Assembly (NCBI RefSeq): GCF_003966735.1
Contig: NZ_AP017378.1
Coordinates: forward strand, 2,748,905 to 2,812,904
Source of the DNA: Desulfovibrio ferrophilus
GTDB taxonomy: Bacteria > Desulfobacterota > Desulfovibrionia > Desulfovibrionales > Desulfovibrionaceae
Length of the DNA: 64,000 nucleotides
Reading direction: 5' to 3'
In this document: positions 9,107-19,144 of the stretch, piece after piece
Layout: each line of letters starts with the position of its first letter
How positions within the stretch are numbered: the stretch's first letter is position 1
Notes under the pieces: generated by a model
The model's database searches: none
The model's input: the letters and a program-made list of their open reading frames with translations, nothing else
What the model was told of the DNA's origin: nothing
Position numbers and translations under genes: made by a program

Positions 9107-9405
9107 GCCCTGACGCACGTAGTTCGCACCACGTCGCGGACCGTCTTTTTGCTGAATCGCGCCCTTATTGTCAACATCTTTTTATCATGAACCGCTTGAT
9201 TTTCCCAGTCACTACCTGTCCCGTCAACAGCAGCACCGGGTGCGGCAGCGGTTCGTTCACGTCCCCATCACTTCAAGAGGGGCATTTTTCATCCTCATTC
9301 CCCATCCCGTAATCATCCCCATGCCACAAATCATCCAATGGTTTTCCAAACGCCCAAGAACTGCTAAAGTATATAACTAATAATCCCAAATTGCTGTGAG
9401 GATAT

Positions 9406-12021
9406 ATGCCCGCCATCCGCAAAATCGAAGTCATCCCAGGGGTTCACTGGGTGGAGATTCGCGAAGCCGATCTCTATATCCTCTGCGGTTGTCCGGCCGA
9501 CAGTGTGAAGCATCTCATGAAACGGGGTCTGATCATCCCCGAAATCAAAGACGGAAAACAAACCGAAACCGGCCCCAACGTCATTCTGCTCTCGGACACC
9601 CTGATCCAGAATGGAGCCTTCTCCAATCTTGCGGAATTTCCCGTGTTGCAGATGCTCTACCGCCAGGGGATCATCCTGCCCGGACATCCTAACAATACAG
9701 GGCAAAAGCCCCTGCTCATGGGCTCTGAATCGCAGGTCCAATCGCAACTGCGCTATATCCACCGAGGCAATTACGGCCTGTTCAACGAACAGGAGCTGAT
9801 CGCCACGGGCCTGAGCCCCGACCGGGTCAATGCCGAAATGCGCATCAAGCTACGCTTCGCTTTCGATGACATTAAAAAACCCGAGGAATTTCTGGACACC
9901 CTGTCCATCGGCGAGACCTGCGTTGAAGTCCGCAACGGGGTCGGCATCTGTCGCAAGGGACACAACCTGTACGAATTCTCCTACGGCGATGAAACCGTGG
10001 AAGTGGATCTCCACCTGCCCCAGGGCACACAGTATCCTTCACCCTACCCCCTGTGCTTCCAGGATGTCGGGCGCGGCTATTTCGACATCATCCATTCCGG
10101 TGACGGAGACGGCTGGGACGTCAACCGACCGGCCATGTCCAGCGTGATCATGTATCAGGGCGAGGTCTACCTGATCGACGCTGGCCCCAACATCCAGCAC
10201 ACCCTTTCCGCACTGGGCATCGGGGTCAACGAAATCCGGGGCATCTTCCACACCCATGCCCACGATGACCATTTCTGTGGCCTGACCACACTCATGCAGG
10301 CCGACCACCGCATCCTGCATTTCGCAACCCCACACGTGCGCGCTTCCGTGGCCAAGAAATGGGCGGCCCTGCTGGCCCGACCCGAGAGCGAGTTCGCCTC
10401 CTACTTCAAACTGCACGACCTGATCGAGGACCAGTGGAACGATGTCCTGGGGCTGGAAGTCAAACCGGTTTTCTCGCCACACCCCGTGGAAACCACCATC
10501 ATGTTCTTCCGCGCCCGGTCCGAAAGCGGCTACCGCACCTACGCCCACCTGGCGGACATCTCCAGCCGCCGGGTGCTGGACAACTTCCTGACCGACGACG
10601 ATAACGCCTCCGGCCTTTCCAGGTCGCTCTACGACAAGGTCTGGAAAGATTACCTGACCTGCGTAGACGTCAAGAAGCTCGATATCGGTGGGGGGCTCAT
10701 CCACGGCGAAGCCCAAGACTTCAGCCAGGACAACTCGGGCAAAATCATCCTCTCGCATACAGCCCGCCCGCTGAATGATACGGAGCGTGAAATCGGCTCC
10801 GGGGCGTCCTTCGGCATGGTCGACAGGCTCATCGAGGGCGACCAGGATTTCCTGCGTGCCAGCGCCTACCGACAGCTGCGCCGCAATCTGCCCGTGGTCA
10901 AAGACCATGAATTGCGGATGCTCATGAACAGCGAAATGATCAGCCTGAACCCGGGATCCATCCTGCTGCGCCGGGGTCAGACACACACGGATGTCTACCT
11001 CATGGTCACAGGGGTGACAGAGCGCATCGACAGCGAAAAGGGCCTGTCCAACCAATGTTCCGCCGGATCACTGCTGGCCGAACTGTCCGGCCTGGCGGGC
11101 CAGCCCTGCGCCGCCACTTACCGGGCCTTGACCCATGTCCGCGCCCTGCGCCTGCCTGCTGTTTTGTTCAAACAGGTCATTGCGGACAACAAGCTCGAAG
11201 CCTACTTCGACAACCTGCGCACCTGGCGCGACTTCCTGCGCCAGACCTGGCTGTTTGGCGGGGCCACCTCCTCGACAGTGCAGGATAAAATCGCAGGCAG
11301 CATGCTCTCCCTCAAATTCAAACCGGGGCAGGCCCTGGGGCACGGCACTGCCCCCGCCATCTACATCATCCACAAGGGGCAGGCCGAAGTCCGCTACGAG
11401 GATCGAGTGGTGGAGACCATCGGCCCCGGCGAATTCATCGGCGAGGGGTTCGTGCTGTTCAAAACCCCCTGCATCACAACAGGTATCGCCGTGACCGAAC
11501 TAGACGTACTGCACATTCACGCCGGCATCCTGCGCGATGTTCCTGTGGTGCGCTGGAAACTGTTCGAGACCTTCCGCCGACGCATGCGATCCATCGTGGA
11601 AGCCACGGAAACCGGGCAAAGCATCTTTACCTGGCGCGAGGAATACAGCACGGGCGTGCCCAAGCAGAATGACGACCACAGGGAGCTGCTTGAAAAAGCC
11701 GAAGAGGTCCATAAATGCATCACCGAAAACAAGGGGCAGGGGGCCATCGGCGAGGCTCTGGATGAACTGATTCACTACACCACGGAGCACTTCAGCCGTG
11801 AGCTTGGCTGGTACAAGGACGAGGATTTCCCGGAACTGGAACACCACGCTCTGCTGCACGGCCAACTGTTGAATGAAATCCGCACCAAGGCCATGCGCAT
11901 CAAGGCGGGTATCCCCAACCCGGATGTGGAATTCGTGACCTTCTTCAAGAACTGGCTCATCGACCACATCATGACCGAAGACCGCAAATTCGGCAGGCTA
12001 ATGGAATTCAAGCAGGGCTAG
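9406..12021 (+). CDS. Multidomain MBL-fold / double cNMP-binding / hemerythrin protein
   Basis: 871 aa, no signal peptide, so cytoplasmic. Residues 1 to about 220 are an unassigned N-terminal region. A metallo-beta-lactamase-fold domain follows with the metal motif HTHAHDDH at residues 282-289. Two cyclic-nucleotide-binding-like domains lie at about 510-600 and 634-730 ('GEFIGEGFVLF' is the phosphate-cassette-like part of the second). A C-terminal hemerythrin domain starts near residue 750, with ligand-type residues in 'QNDDHRELL', 'HYTTEHFSRE', 'ELEHHALLH' and 'WLIDHIMTEDRKF'. The combination suggests sensing of O2 or NO at a di-iron centre, controlled by a nucleotide, with a hydrolase or oxidoreductase output (inference). 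GAGGA precedes the ATG. Single gene. Confidence 0.9.
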   Translation: MPAIRKIEVIPGVHWVEIREADLYILCGCPADSVKHLMKRGLIIPEIKDGKQTETGPNVILLSDTLIQNGAFSNLAEFPVLQMLYRQGIILPGHPNNTGQKPLLMGSESQVQSQLRYIHRGNYGLFNEQELIATGLSPDRVNAEMRIKLRFAFDDIKKPEEFLDTLSIGETCVEVRNGVGICRKGHNLYEFSYGDETVEVDLHLPQGTQYPSPYPLCFQDVGRGYFDIIHSGDGDGWDVNRPAMSSVIMYQGEVYLIDAGPNIQHTLSALGIGVNEIRGIFHTHAHDDHFCGLTTLMQADHRILHFATPHVRASVAKKWAALLARPESEFASYFKLHDLIEDQWNDVLGLEVKPVFSPHPVETTIMFFRARSESGYRTYAHLADISSRRVLDNFLTDDDNASGLSRSLYDKVWKDYLTCVDVKKLDIGGGLIHGEAQDFSQDNSGKIILSHTARPLNDTEREIGSGASFGMVDRLIEGDQDFLRASAYRQLRRNLPVVKDHELRMLMNSEMISLNPGSILLRRGQTHTDVYLMVTGVTERIDSEKGLSNQCSAGSLLAELSGLAGQPCAATYRALTHVRALRLPAVLFKQVIADNKLEAYFDNLRTWRDFLRQTWLFGGATSSTVQDKIAGSMLSLKFKPGQALGHGTAPAIYIIHKGQAEVRYEDRVVETIGPGEFIGEGFVLFKTPCITTGIAVTELDVLHIHAGILRDVPVVRWKLFETFRRRMRSIVEATETGQSIFTWREEYSTGVPKQNDDHRELLEKAEEVHKCITENKGQGAIGEALDELIHYTTEHFSRELGWYKDEDFPELEHHALLHGQLLNEIRTKAMRIKAGIPNPDVEFVTFFKNWLIDHIMTEDRKFGRLMEFKQG

Positions 12022-12186
12022 AGCCAGAGGAACAACTCACTCCAAAAGCGGCTGTAGAGCCCCCGACCGCTTATGGCGTCGAGGGGACTTGTTCTTTCCG
12101 TTGTACCAAACGAATAGTTTCAGACAGATCACGCCCCGCATTGCTTCATGGCTTTTCAAACTTGCCAGTCGGCCTTCAAGAACAGA

Positions 12187-12678
12187 TCAGTTCACCTTTT
12201 CGCAACGCCTGTTCAACGGACAAACGGCGTTGTGGCAATGCTTGCAAAAATGCAGCACCAGCCCCACCAGACATCCCCCGGCAAAGAGAATGTATCCCCA
12301 GAACAGCAGCGGACTCGACAAAAGGATGACCGGGGTCAGGAATGTGCCAACAAACGCAGCGTAAAGGATGATTTTCTCTCCCAAGCCCAAGGGGCCGGAC
12401 CTGTCTGTAGCGATGATCTTTCTCGCCAGTGACGCAGGCAGGAAAAGACAGTCTCCGGCCTGGAGAAGGTGTGGACATCGCGCACAAATGGTATAGCGCA
12501 TAAGCAGCGTGAAACTGCCTAATGCGTAGACCAGATACCCTAGGGCAAGGATCGGACTCAATACCCACATCCCATAGGCACCAATAATCACCGCAAGATT
12601 AAACGTCCCCTGCGCAAAGAGTTTCTCTTTCAAGCTGAAGCCGCCAACCTTGGCACATTGACCGTGTTCACTTCTCAT
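12187..12678 (-). CDS. Cys-rich four-helix membrane protein, function unknown
   Basis: 163 aa with about four hydrophobic segments. Two cysteine clusters lie outside them: 'CARCPHLLQAGDC' in the middle and 'CKHCHNAVCPLNRRC' at the C-terminus. These could bind metal or an Fe-S cluster, though no named motif fits. It overlaps the UbiB-like gene by 11 bases and has GGAGG upstream of its ATG, so it is the last gene of a TetR-UbiB-membrane protein operon. No family recognised. Confidence 0.8.
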   Translation of the reverse strand: MRSEHGQCAKVGGFSLKEKLFAQGTFNLAVIIGAYGMWVLSPILALGYLVYALGSFTLLMRYTICARCPHLLQAGDCLFLPASLARKIIATDRSGPLGLGEKIILYAAFVGTFLTPVILLSSPLLFWGYILFAGGCLVGLVLHFCKHCHNAVCPLNRRCEKVN

Positions 12679-14020
12679 TGCCCTGACCTCCCCCTGTCAT
12701 CAGACCCTTTGCAGACGGCTGCTCATCCCCACACTCGTAGGGATTACGTAGCCGGACGGAACATTTGAATTGCTCAAAAATACGCAACAAACCGTAGCGG
12801 GTGCGGTCCAGAAAAACAAAATCCGGATTCGGCGTGAAAGACCTGCGGTACTTGAGCAGGGTACGTGACCATTCCCGGCCTTCTGCGATATAACCCGGAA
12901 CCGCTCCGAAATCGAACCGTTCGGACTCATACAGCCTGCCCAGCCAGCCTCCAAAGCCATAGGCACATTGAAAGATGGCCTCCTCCGTGTCCTCGTCGAG
13001 TTCTTCCTGGATGAATTTCATCCTTCGCAACAGACTGAAGTATTTGTCCCGTTGCCCCGTGGACACGATCCTGATCAGCTGCCGGTAGTTTTCCACGAAC
13101 TCCACAGAGAATGTCTTGACGCATCCGAAATCCACAAGACCGACGCTCAAGTCCGGCCCAACGATGTAGTTGCCAGGATTCGGATCGGCATGAATGCAGC
13201 GCAACTCGTAAAAGCTCTTAATGAAAATATCGTTAAGCCGCTCAGCAACCACCTCCCGTTCATGAACATCCGGGTTCGTCTCCAACCACTGGTTCAGGGG
13301 GAGTCCATCAAGCTTCGTGGCACTCAGAATGGTCCCGGAGCAACCGGGCAACCAGGGTTCGGGGACCAAGACTCCAGTCAGATCCAAGCGCTCCTGAAAA
13401 AACGTCATGTTTCGTGCCTCGGCTTCGTAGTCGATCTCCTCCATGAGCCGGGCCTCGATCTCGTTCAGCACCGGCCCTATCAGCACAAAATCAGGCAATG
13501 GCCGCAGGAGCCTTTTGATCAGCTGCATGTCGTCTTCAATGGTCCGATTGATCCCCGGATACTGCAGCTTCACGGCCAGCGCCCTATCGTTGGATCCTTG
13601 CGCAGCGTGGACCTGACCAAGGCTGGCAGCGGCAAAAGCCTCTGTTTCGAAGGCTTCAAACACCTGCCCCGGAGCCTTGCCCAAGGCATTGGTCGCTGCC
13701 TTGCTGGCCAGAGCCCGGTTCATGGGCGGCACCTGATTGTATGATTTCTGCAATTCCCGGCATACGGCCTCGGGAAACAACTCCAATTCCATGCTCAACA
13801 TCTGGGCGACCTTGAGGGCCGTTCCCTTGAGCAGGCTGAGACACGCAAACACGGCTTGTGCACTGGATTCATCAAGCCTTTGACGTGCAGCCTGCTTGGC
13901 GTGCTTCGATAGAAATGGCTTCTTTGCCATGTAGCCAAGGACCTGACCGCCAACCCTCACGGCGGTTTTCCCACCAATGACGCTGCGCCTGAGCTTACCC
14001 TTGGGTATCTGGTCTTTCAT
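12668..14020 (-). CDS. ABC1/UbiB (AarF)-family atypical kinase
   Basis: 450 aa. UbiB-family protein-kinase-like ATPases support quinone or lipid metabolism. Visible features: a 'KVAQ' form of the family KxGQ motif near residue 70 (Ala replaces Gly), the Ala-rich nucleotide loop 'AAASLGQVHAA', the Lys in 'AVKLQYPGI', the catalytic-loop 'HADPNPGNYI' and the metal motif 'LVDFGCVK'. No obvious C-terminal membrane helices, unlike E. coli UbiB. It overlaps the upstream TetR gene by 26 bases and the downstream membrane gene by 11, so the three are tightly coupled. Confidence 0.92.
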   Translation of the reverse strand: MKDQIPKGKLRRSVIGGKTAVRVGGQVLGYMAKKPFLSKHAKQAARQRLDESSAQAVFACLSLLKGTALKVAQMLSMELELFPEAVCRELQKSYNQVPPMNRALASKAATNALGKAPGQVFEAFETEAFAAASLGQVHAAQGSNDRALAVKLQYPGINRTIEDDMQLIKRLLRPLPDFVLIGPVLNEIEARLMEEIDYEAEARNMTFFQERLDLTGVLVPEPWLPGCSGTILSATKLDGLPLNQWLETNPDVHEREVVAERLNDIFIKSFYELRCIHADPNPGNYIVGPDLSVGLVDFGCVKTFSVEFVENYRQLIRIVSTGQRDKYFSLLRRMKFIQEELDEDTEEAIFQCAYGFGGWLGRLYESERFDFGAVPGYIAEGREWSRTLLKYRRSFTPNPDFVFLDRTRYGLLRIFEQFKCSVRLRNPYECGDEQPSAKGLMTGGGQGNEK

Positions 14021-14750
14021 TGAACTCTTCCTTTAAGACCTTGGTGATGTTCTCCAAAGCGTCAATCCCATATTTGCAAGTCTCAAGATGAGCGAGAACA
14101 TGGTTTCTGAATAGGAACGTGCAAATGTCGTAGACCTTGCTCACAACTCCAGCCTTGATCATGGCGCAGGCCAGCCCCATGGTCTTATCAATGAGCGAAC
14201 TTGTGGCCGCAAATTGTTCCGAATCATCCCGGAGCCAATAGGCGACGATCCCCAAAAAATAATCCCAGAAAAACCGAGCCAGCAAATCCCCGAACATCTG
14301 TTCCTCAAGCTCTCCGTTGCCTTGAGCCGCTTCAAAAGCCTGATTCACGATCCCGAAAAAACACTCCCGAACCGGCCGAAGCGCCTTGGGATTTGGTGGC
14401 ATGGAAAAGAAGATGTCTTTGAATGTTGCCTGAAGAAATTCCCGGTCAGCCAGACAGCCATCCAGAAACACCTCGAAGAAGGCCTGCAAGCGCTCCTGAA
14501 GCGTGTACTCCGCCAGACCGTCGATGCCTTCATAATCCGACACCGCAGCAGTGAACCGGTCCTCGTAGTAGGCATACAGGATGGCTTCCTTCGTGGGAAA
14601 GTAGTTGTAGATTGTGGCATCCCCACACCCCGCTCCGCGGGCGATACCGCGCATGGTCGCCGCCTTAAGCCCCTTCTCAATGACAAGCTCCACAGCAGAC
14701 TGGATAATCGCCTGTCGATTTTCGATCTTTTTTTCCTGACTGATCTTCAT
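13995..14750 (-). CDS. TetR/AcrR-family transcriptional regulator
   Basis: 251 aa. The N-terminal helix-turn-helix ('AATMRGIARGAGCGDATIYN' then 'YFPTKEAIL') is typical of the family; the rest is a helical ligand-binding domain. The frame is open to 14804, but AAGGAG lies seven bases before the ATG at 14750 and the protein then begins 'MKISQEKK', as expected. It heads an operon with the UbiB-like kinase and a Cys-rich membrane protein and probably regulates that operon; the ligand is unknown. Confidence 0.93.
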   Translation of the reverse strand: MKISQEKKIENRQAIIQSAVELVIEKGLKAATMRGIARGAGCGDATIYNYFPTKEAILYAYYEDRFTAAVSDYEGIDGLAEYTLQERLQAFFEVFLDGCLADREFLQATFKDIFFSMPPNPKALRPVRECFFGIVNQAFEAAQGNGELEEQMFGDLLARFFWDYFLGIVAYWLRDDSEQFAATSSLIDKTMGLACAMIKAGVVSKVYDICTFLFRNHVLAHLETCKYGIDALENITKVLKEEFNERPDTQG

Positions 14751-15156
14751 GTTCCGCTCCTTGCTGCACGCACTCACCTTCAATAAAAGAGTATATCTAC
14801 TCATTAAAGGCGATTTATTTGTTTTTAATGTATACCAGTTTCACATTAGGTCAAGCCATTTTTATCCCACTCAGATTCACCCCAACCATCCACCGCCAAT
14901 CCAGTTCCAGAGCAGCTCGTTCCTCAGACACGCAACGACATACGCACGGCCCAAAACAAACGCCCTCGGTCATCTTTCGATGACCAAGGGCGTTTCTCCA
15001 CGGTAGATTCAAATAATCATGCAAAAAATTCCGGCCTCGCTCCTTTACCAACAAATCCAGGAGAGCTGCATAGTGACCAGATTTTCACCTCTTTGCTCAG
15101 CGGCATATTAGCAGCACTGCCCAGCACTTTTGACTCGGCACGCTTTTGCCTCAGGC
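14751..15156. other. Intergenic region with terminator
   Basis: Holds the promoter area of the TetR operon and, at 14958-14995, a strong hairpin that would end minus-strand transcription from the histidine-kinase remnant. No gene seen. Confidence 0.5.
14958..14995. terminator. Bidirectional intrinsic terminator
   Basis: AAACGCCCT..GGTCATC pairs with GATGACC..AGGGCGTTT (16 pairs, one mismatch) around a TTTC loop. T-rich tails lie on both strands. Confidence 0.85.
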
Positions 15157-15519
15157 TTACGATTTTTGTGGCAGCCGGATGGTGAACGTCGTCCCTTGAT
15201 CGAGGGTGGACTCCACATTGAACTCGCCACCATGATTCTGGGTGATGATAAAATAGGACACTGAAAGCCCAAGCCCGGTGCCCTTGCCCGGAGGCTTCGT
15301 CGTAAAAAACGGCTCGAAGACCCGCTTGCGAATGTCCTCATCCATCCCGGGCCCATTGTCTTCGATTTCGACAACCGTAGACTCGTTTTCGTTGCGGGTC
15401 CAAACGATGATGCGGGGCGGCCCAGTGGGACTATCACGGTCAATCATGGCATGGGCTGCGTTACGCAGCAGATTCAACAGAACCTGCTCGATCTCCGTAG
15501 CGGTGCAGGGGATGGGTAT
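15157..15519 (-). pseudogene. Histidine kinase remnant (C-terminal ATPase domain only)
   Basis: Only the HATPase_c domain remains: N-box '[12 protein letters not shown]', G1 'DNGPGM', F-box 'FEPFFTTK' and G2 'GKGTGLGLS', ending 'FTIRLPQKS'. The frame continues upstream of the first candidate start (a TTG at 15477) through 'TEIEQVLL', which is normal kinase sequence, but hits a stop at 15520-15522. There is no dimerisation/phosphoacceptor or sensor domain and no ribosome site. The rest of the kinase was evidently lost, perhaps when the sulfotransferase gene region was inserted. Confidence 0.85.
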
Positions 15520-15567
15520 TCAGCAACATTAATCAACAGAGGGGAACTCCCGGAAACCGGAGAATAT

Positions 15568-16761
15568 CTATGAACCTGTGGCGGTTAGATGACTCACAGT
15601 TCTACGAGGTGGCTGCATGCCCGAGCCCAAGGCCCGAGTAAACAACTTCGTAAGCTCATTGAGCTGGCTGGTCTGCCTCTGCAGACCAGCCACAAGCAGA
15701 TCGCTATCTGCACGGAGCTTTCGAATTTCGAGCTTAAGTTGCGCATTTTCCTTACATAACATGCTCATGGAGGACACAACGAATCGCTGCTGCTGTTCCT
15801 GATCCAAACCACTACTGATCTTCTCATACTTTTCCTGCACCGCTAGGCGGTCATCATACAGCGAGAGATATTCGGGACAATAGCGTTCGGCAATTTCGGT
15901 GATATGAGGCCAGAGGGTGGTCAGCATTTCCTCGACATCGATTTTACCCTGATTGGCGTCTGCATCCATCTGGGCCATATTCCGCAGAACATCATTAACG
16001 TTCTCGTGATAATACCGTCCCGTATCACACGATTGCCAACCCACATTGAGATGCTGGCGCAGGGAAATGTATTCAGGAGCAAGACTGGAATTCAGGCTCT
16101 GCTCGCGCCCGCTGAATTCACCCGCGTCCACACCGAACAGGGACATAAAATCAGCCACGACATCGCCATCCTTCAGATGATCACGGTCATAAAGACGAAC
16201 GATAATGTTTTCCTGCTCATACTGCCCGGCAAAGAGATTCAGAATGCGACCGTGATAAAGATGATGGTCCCGCCTACCAAGCAACAAATCAATATATCTA
16301 TTCAGAGAGATGGTACAATTCCCCATCTTGATTATCTGATTGTACCAGGAGAGAATATAGTCATCAATTCTACGTAGATATGATATTATTTTAACATTAT
16401 ATCCCTCGAGCAACGACCCCAACTCTGCAAGAAGAGGCTCAACACTATAATTATGACAGAAACTGCAGAAATGCTCATTGCTCAGCACGATATCCTGACA
16501 ATCCGAGGAGTCAATTTCTGCTCGCAGGGCACTCCAAATGGCTTCGGGCTTGAATGTCTCGTTAAGCCAAACCGGTATCTTGTGCCCATGCTTTTGGAAA
16601 ATCGAAGAGACCAGGTGAACATGCCCATTCTGCTCCAGACATCCTGTCTCGGGATACAATACGCCCTGCTCAGCCAGGGCATCGCGGTTGTGCCACAGAA
16701 AATGCTGCAGCGCAGTGGTTCCGGTCTTGAAATATCCGATATGTAAATACACGGTTTTCAT
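15568..16761 (-). CDS. Sulfotransferase-family protein with C-terminal coiled coil
   Basis: 397 aa. The PAPS-binding loop is 'GYFKTGTTALQHFL' near the N-terminus and the 3'-phosphate motif resembles 'YLRRIDDYILSWYNQ'. The C-terminal ~80 residues ('MLCKENAQLKLEIRKL') are predicted coiled coil. Start set at 16761, where AAAGG lies eight bases before the ATG; the frame is open to 16821. Likely sulfates a surface carbohydrate. It lies apart from the large glycan locus and next to a kinase remnant. Confidence 0.8.
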   Translation of the reverse strand: MKTVYLHIGYFKTGTTALQHFLWHNRDALAEQGVLYPETGCLEQNGHVHLVSSIFQKHGHKIPVWLNETFKPEAIWSALRAEIDSSDCQDIVLSNEHFCSFCHNYSVEPLLAELGSLLEGYNVKIISYLRRIDDYILSWYNQIIKMGNCTISLNRYIDLLLGRRDHHLYHGRILNLFAGQYEQENIIVRLYDRDHLKDGDVVADFMSLFGVDAGEFSGREQSLNSSLAPEYISLRQHLNVGWQSCDTGRYYHENVNDVLRNMAQMDADANQGKIDVEEMLTTLWPHITEIAERYCPEYLSLYDDRLAVQEKYEKISSGLDQEQQQRFVVSSMSMLCKENAQLKLEIRKLRADSDLLVAGLQRQTSQLNELTKLFTRALGSGMQPPRRTVSHLTATGS

Positions 16762-17226
16762 ACCACCCATCCTTTCATTGTCCCAGCCAGACAGACGAAG
16801 CCCAGCAAATCTGCCGGTCATTGTATGCCCATCCCAGGGTCAGAGAATATGGAGGAGGATGCCAGTCTCGGCGGCGTTGGCGAAAATTAATGAAACTCAA
16901 AAAGCGATGACAAGGCCAATCCCTTGTTCTGGCTACCCTGCAATTAATGCAGAACGTTGCCCCCTCACCGCAGTATAGCAAAATCAATGCCGTTCACCTT
17001 ACATCAAGACCGCCTTGCACGGTTTCCTTCTGCTTCGGCCCTCCATAAACCGCCACTTCGGGAGCAGTAAAAATCACACCAGCGATTCTTGCACTGCATC
17101 GCCTTGTGTGAAAGGCATAAAAAAAAGCAGCGTGTCGGATTCATGACACCTCTAAAGATCATACAAAATACAAAAACCATATGCAGTCTCAGGCCTGTTC
17201 GGTTTTAATCGCCCAACAATGGAAAA

Positions 17227-17249
17227 GCCCCGACATCTAAACACGGGGC
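17227..17249 (-). terminator. Terminator-like hairpin
   Basis: GCCCCG pairs with CGGGGC around an 11-base loop. On the minus strand it is followed by TTTT. Confidence 0.5.
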
Positions 17250-17329
17250 ATCTTCTCCTGGAACCGGAATGATCTGACCACGACACAGAGCAGAAAATCA
17301 CACCTCCTCCTTCCTGACACAAACAAAAA

Positions 17330-17357
17330 CCCCCGACCGCCTTGCGACGATCGGGGG
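17330..17357 (-). terminator. Intrinsic terminator of tRNA-Lys
   Basis: CCCCCGA pairs with TCGGGGG just 11 bases after the tRNA 3' end; the minus strand then reads TTTTTG. Confidence 0.8.
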
Positions 17358-17368
17358 ATTATTCTCTG

Positions 17369-17444
17369 TGGTGGGCCGTGTTGGGCTCGAACCAACGACT
17401 CTCTGCTTAAAAGGCAGATACTCTGCCAACTGAGTTAACGGCCC
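17369..17444 (-). tRNA. tRNA-Lys (anticodon UUU)
   Basis: 76 nt on the minus strand with encoded CCA. The acceptor stem pairs GGGCCGT with ACGGCCC, the anticodon loop is CUUUUAA, and the T-arm contains GTTCGAG. A terminator follows directly. Confidence 0.97.
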
Positions 17445-17672
17445 ACGCGGGGAAGCAGTTGATATCTAGGGTGCCTCCGTCTGTCAAGGGAAATATACCC
17501 TTGACCGAAGAACATCTGCAACCAGAACCTGTTTTTTCTGCCCAAGCAGGCGATATCACACCAGTCAGGGCCGGGCTCCCTTTCTCAGAACTCATTCAAA
17601 AAAATCAATTCCGACCTCACATACTCTTCAAAAACATCGAGATCGAGGAGCAGATGTGAAGGACCCCTGTAG

Positions 17673-18950
17673 CTATTCTGATTTCAAAACCTCAAGTCCG
17701 CCCATGTAGGGCCGCAGAACCTCGGGAATGACGATACTGCCATCGGCCTGCTGATAGTTCTCCAGCACGGCAACCAGAGTCCGGCCCACGGCCAGCCCGG
17801 AGCCGTTCAGGGTATGCACCAGCTCGGCCTTTTTGGCGCCCTTGCGCTTGAAACGAATACCACCTCGCCTGGCCTGGAAATCCATGCAGTTGGAGCAGGA
17901 CGAAATCTCACGGAACTTGTCCTGACCGGGCAGCCAGACTTCCAGATCGTAGGTCTTGGTGGCAGAGAAACCCAGATCGCCGGTGCACAGGGTCACGACC
18001 CGGTAATGCAGGCCCAGCTTCTTCAGAATATTCTCGGCGTGTTCACGCATCTCTTCCAGCGCGGCAAAAGAATCCTCGGGCTTTTCGAAGCGCACCATCT
18101 CCACCTTCTGGAACTGATGCATACGAATCAGGCCCTTGGTGTCCTTGCCATAGGAGCCGGCCTCGGAGCGGAAGCACGGAGTCCAGGCCGTGTACTTCAG
18201 CGGCAGCTCATCCTCGGCAATGGTCTCCTCACGGTGCAGGTTGGTCACCGGCACCTCGGCGGTGGGGATCAGGTAATAATCTGTGCCCTCGAGCTTGAAC
18301 AGGTCTTCGGCAAACTTGGGCAACTGGCCCGTGGCGGTCATGGTCTCGGTATTGACGATGACCGGGGGCATGATCTCCTTGTAGCCGTGCTCAAGGGTCT
18401 GCACATCCAGCATGAAGGATGCCAGGGCGCGCTCCAGACGAGCGGCCCAGCCGCGATAGACCACAAACCGGCTCCCTGCCAATTTGGCTCCGCGTTCGAA
18501 GTCCAGCCCGTCCAGATTGGCGCCCAGTTCGTAATGCTCCTTGGGCGTGAAATCGAATTCGGGCTTCGCGCCCCAGCGGAAGACCTCGGGATTATCAGCG
18601 TCGTCATTGCCATCCACCACACTCTCGTGCGGAATATTGGGCACGGACTCCAACCAGTCGCGGACCTCGGCGTCCACCTGACGCAGCTCCTCATCCAGAG
18701 ACTTGATACGGTCGCCCACCTCGCCCATGCGGGACACCAGATCGGCCGCGTCCTCGCCGGCTTTCTTGCGCTTGCCGATGTCCTTGGACACGGTATTACG
18801 CTCGGCCTTCAGGACCTCGGCTTCGGCAATGAGCGCACGGCGGCGTTCGTCCAGACCGGTAAAGGCATCCACGTCCACCTTGGCGCGGCGGCGGGCCACG
18901 GATTCACGGACCACATCCAGATTCTTTCTGATAAACTTGAGATCGAGCAT
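17673..18950 (-). CDS. serS: Seryl-tRNA synthetase
   Basis: 425 aa, full length. Charges tRNA-Ser with serine. Begins '[14 protein letters not shown]', followed by the long antiparallel coiled-coil arm (about residues 30-110) and the class II catalytic core: motif 2 '[20 protein letters not shown]' and motif 3 '[19 protein letters not shown]'. GGAGG lies just upstream of the ATG. Divergent from glf with about 195 bases between. Confidence 0.98.
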   Translation of the reverse strand: MLDLKFIRKNLDVVRESVARRRAKVDVDAFTGLDERRRALIAEAEVLKAERNTVSKDIGKRKKAGEDAADLVSRMGEVGDRIKSLDEELRQVDAEVRDWLESVPNIPHESVVDGNDDADNPEVFRWGAKPEFDFTPKEHYELGANLDGLDFERGAKLAGSRFVVYRGWAARLERALASFMLDVQTLEHGYKEIMPPVIVNTETMTATGQLPKFAEDLFKLEGTDYYLIPTAEVPVTNLHREETIAEDELPLKYTAWTPCFRSEAGSYGKDTKGLIRMHQFQKVEMVRFEKPEDSFAALEEMREHAENILKKLGLHYRVVTLCTGDLGFSATKTYDLEVWLPGQDKFREISSCSNCMDFQARRGGIRFKRKGAKKAELVHTLNGSGLAVGRTLVAVLENYQQADGSIVIPEVLRPYMGGLEVLKSE

Positions 18951-19144
18951 CTATCCTCCAACCGCCGGAGACTCCGGCCGGGTTCTTGCTGAAAAACTCC
19001 GGGAATTCATCGCCCCGGCGCAACCGAAACTTATAGAGGTTCCGCCACCGCCTTGCAAGTCGTGCGGCGGTATGAGGTTTGCAACAATTTCGACTGCGAC
19101 TTATGACGGCTCAAAGCCGTATTCACCCAACAAGGATGTTGAGC

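Larger units (their letters stand above)
16762..17368. other. Long intergenic region
   Basis: Contains two hairpins (17227-17249 and 17330-17357) downstream of tRNA-Lys on the minus strand and presumably the sulfotransferase promoter. No gene seen. Confidence 0.4.

Noticed and set aside
17814-18992. Plus-strand open frame opposite serS
   Set aside because: Mirror of serS codons; no protein-family features.
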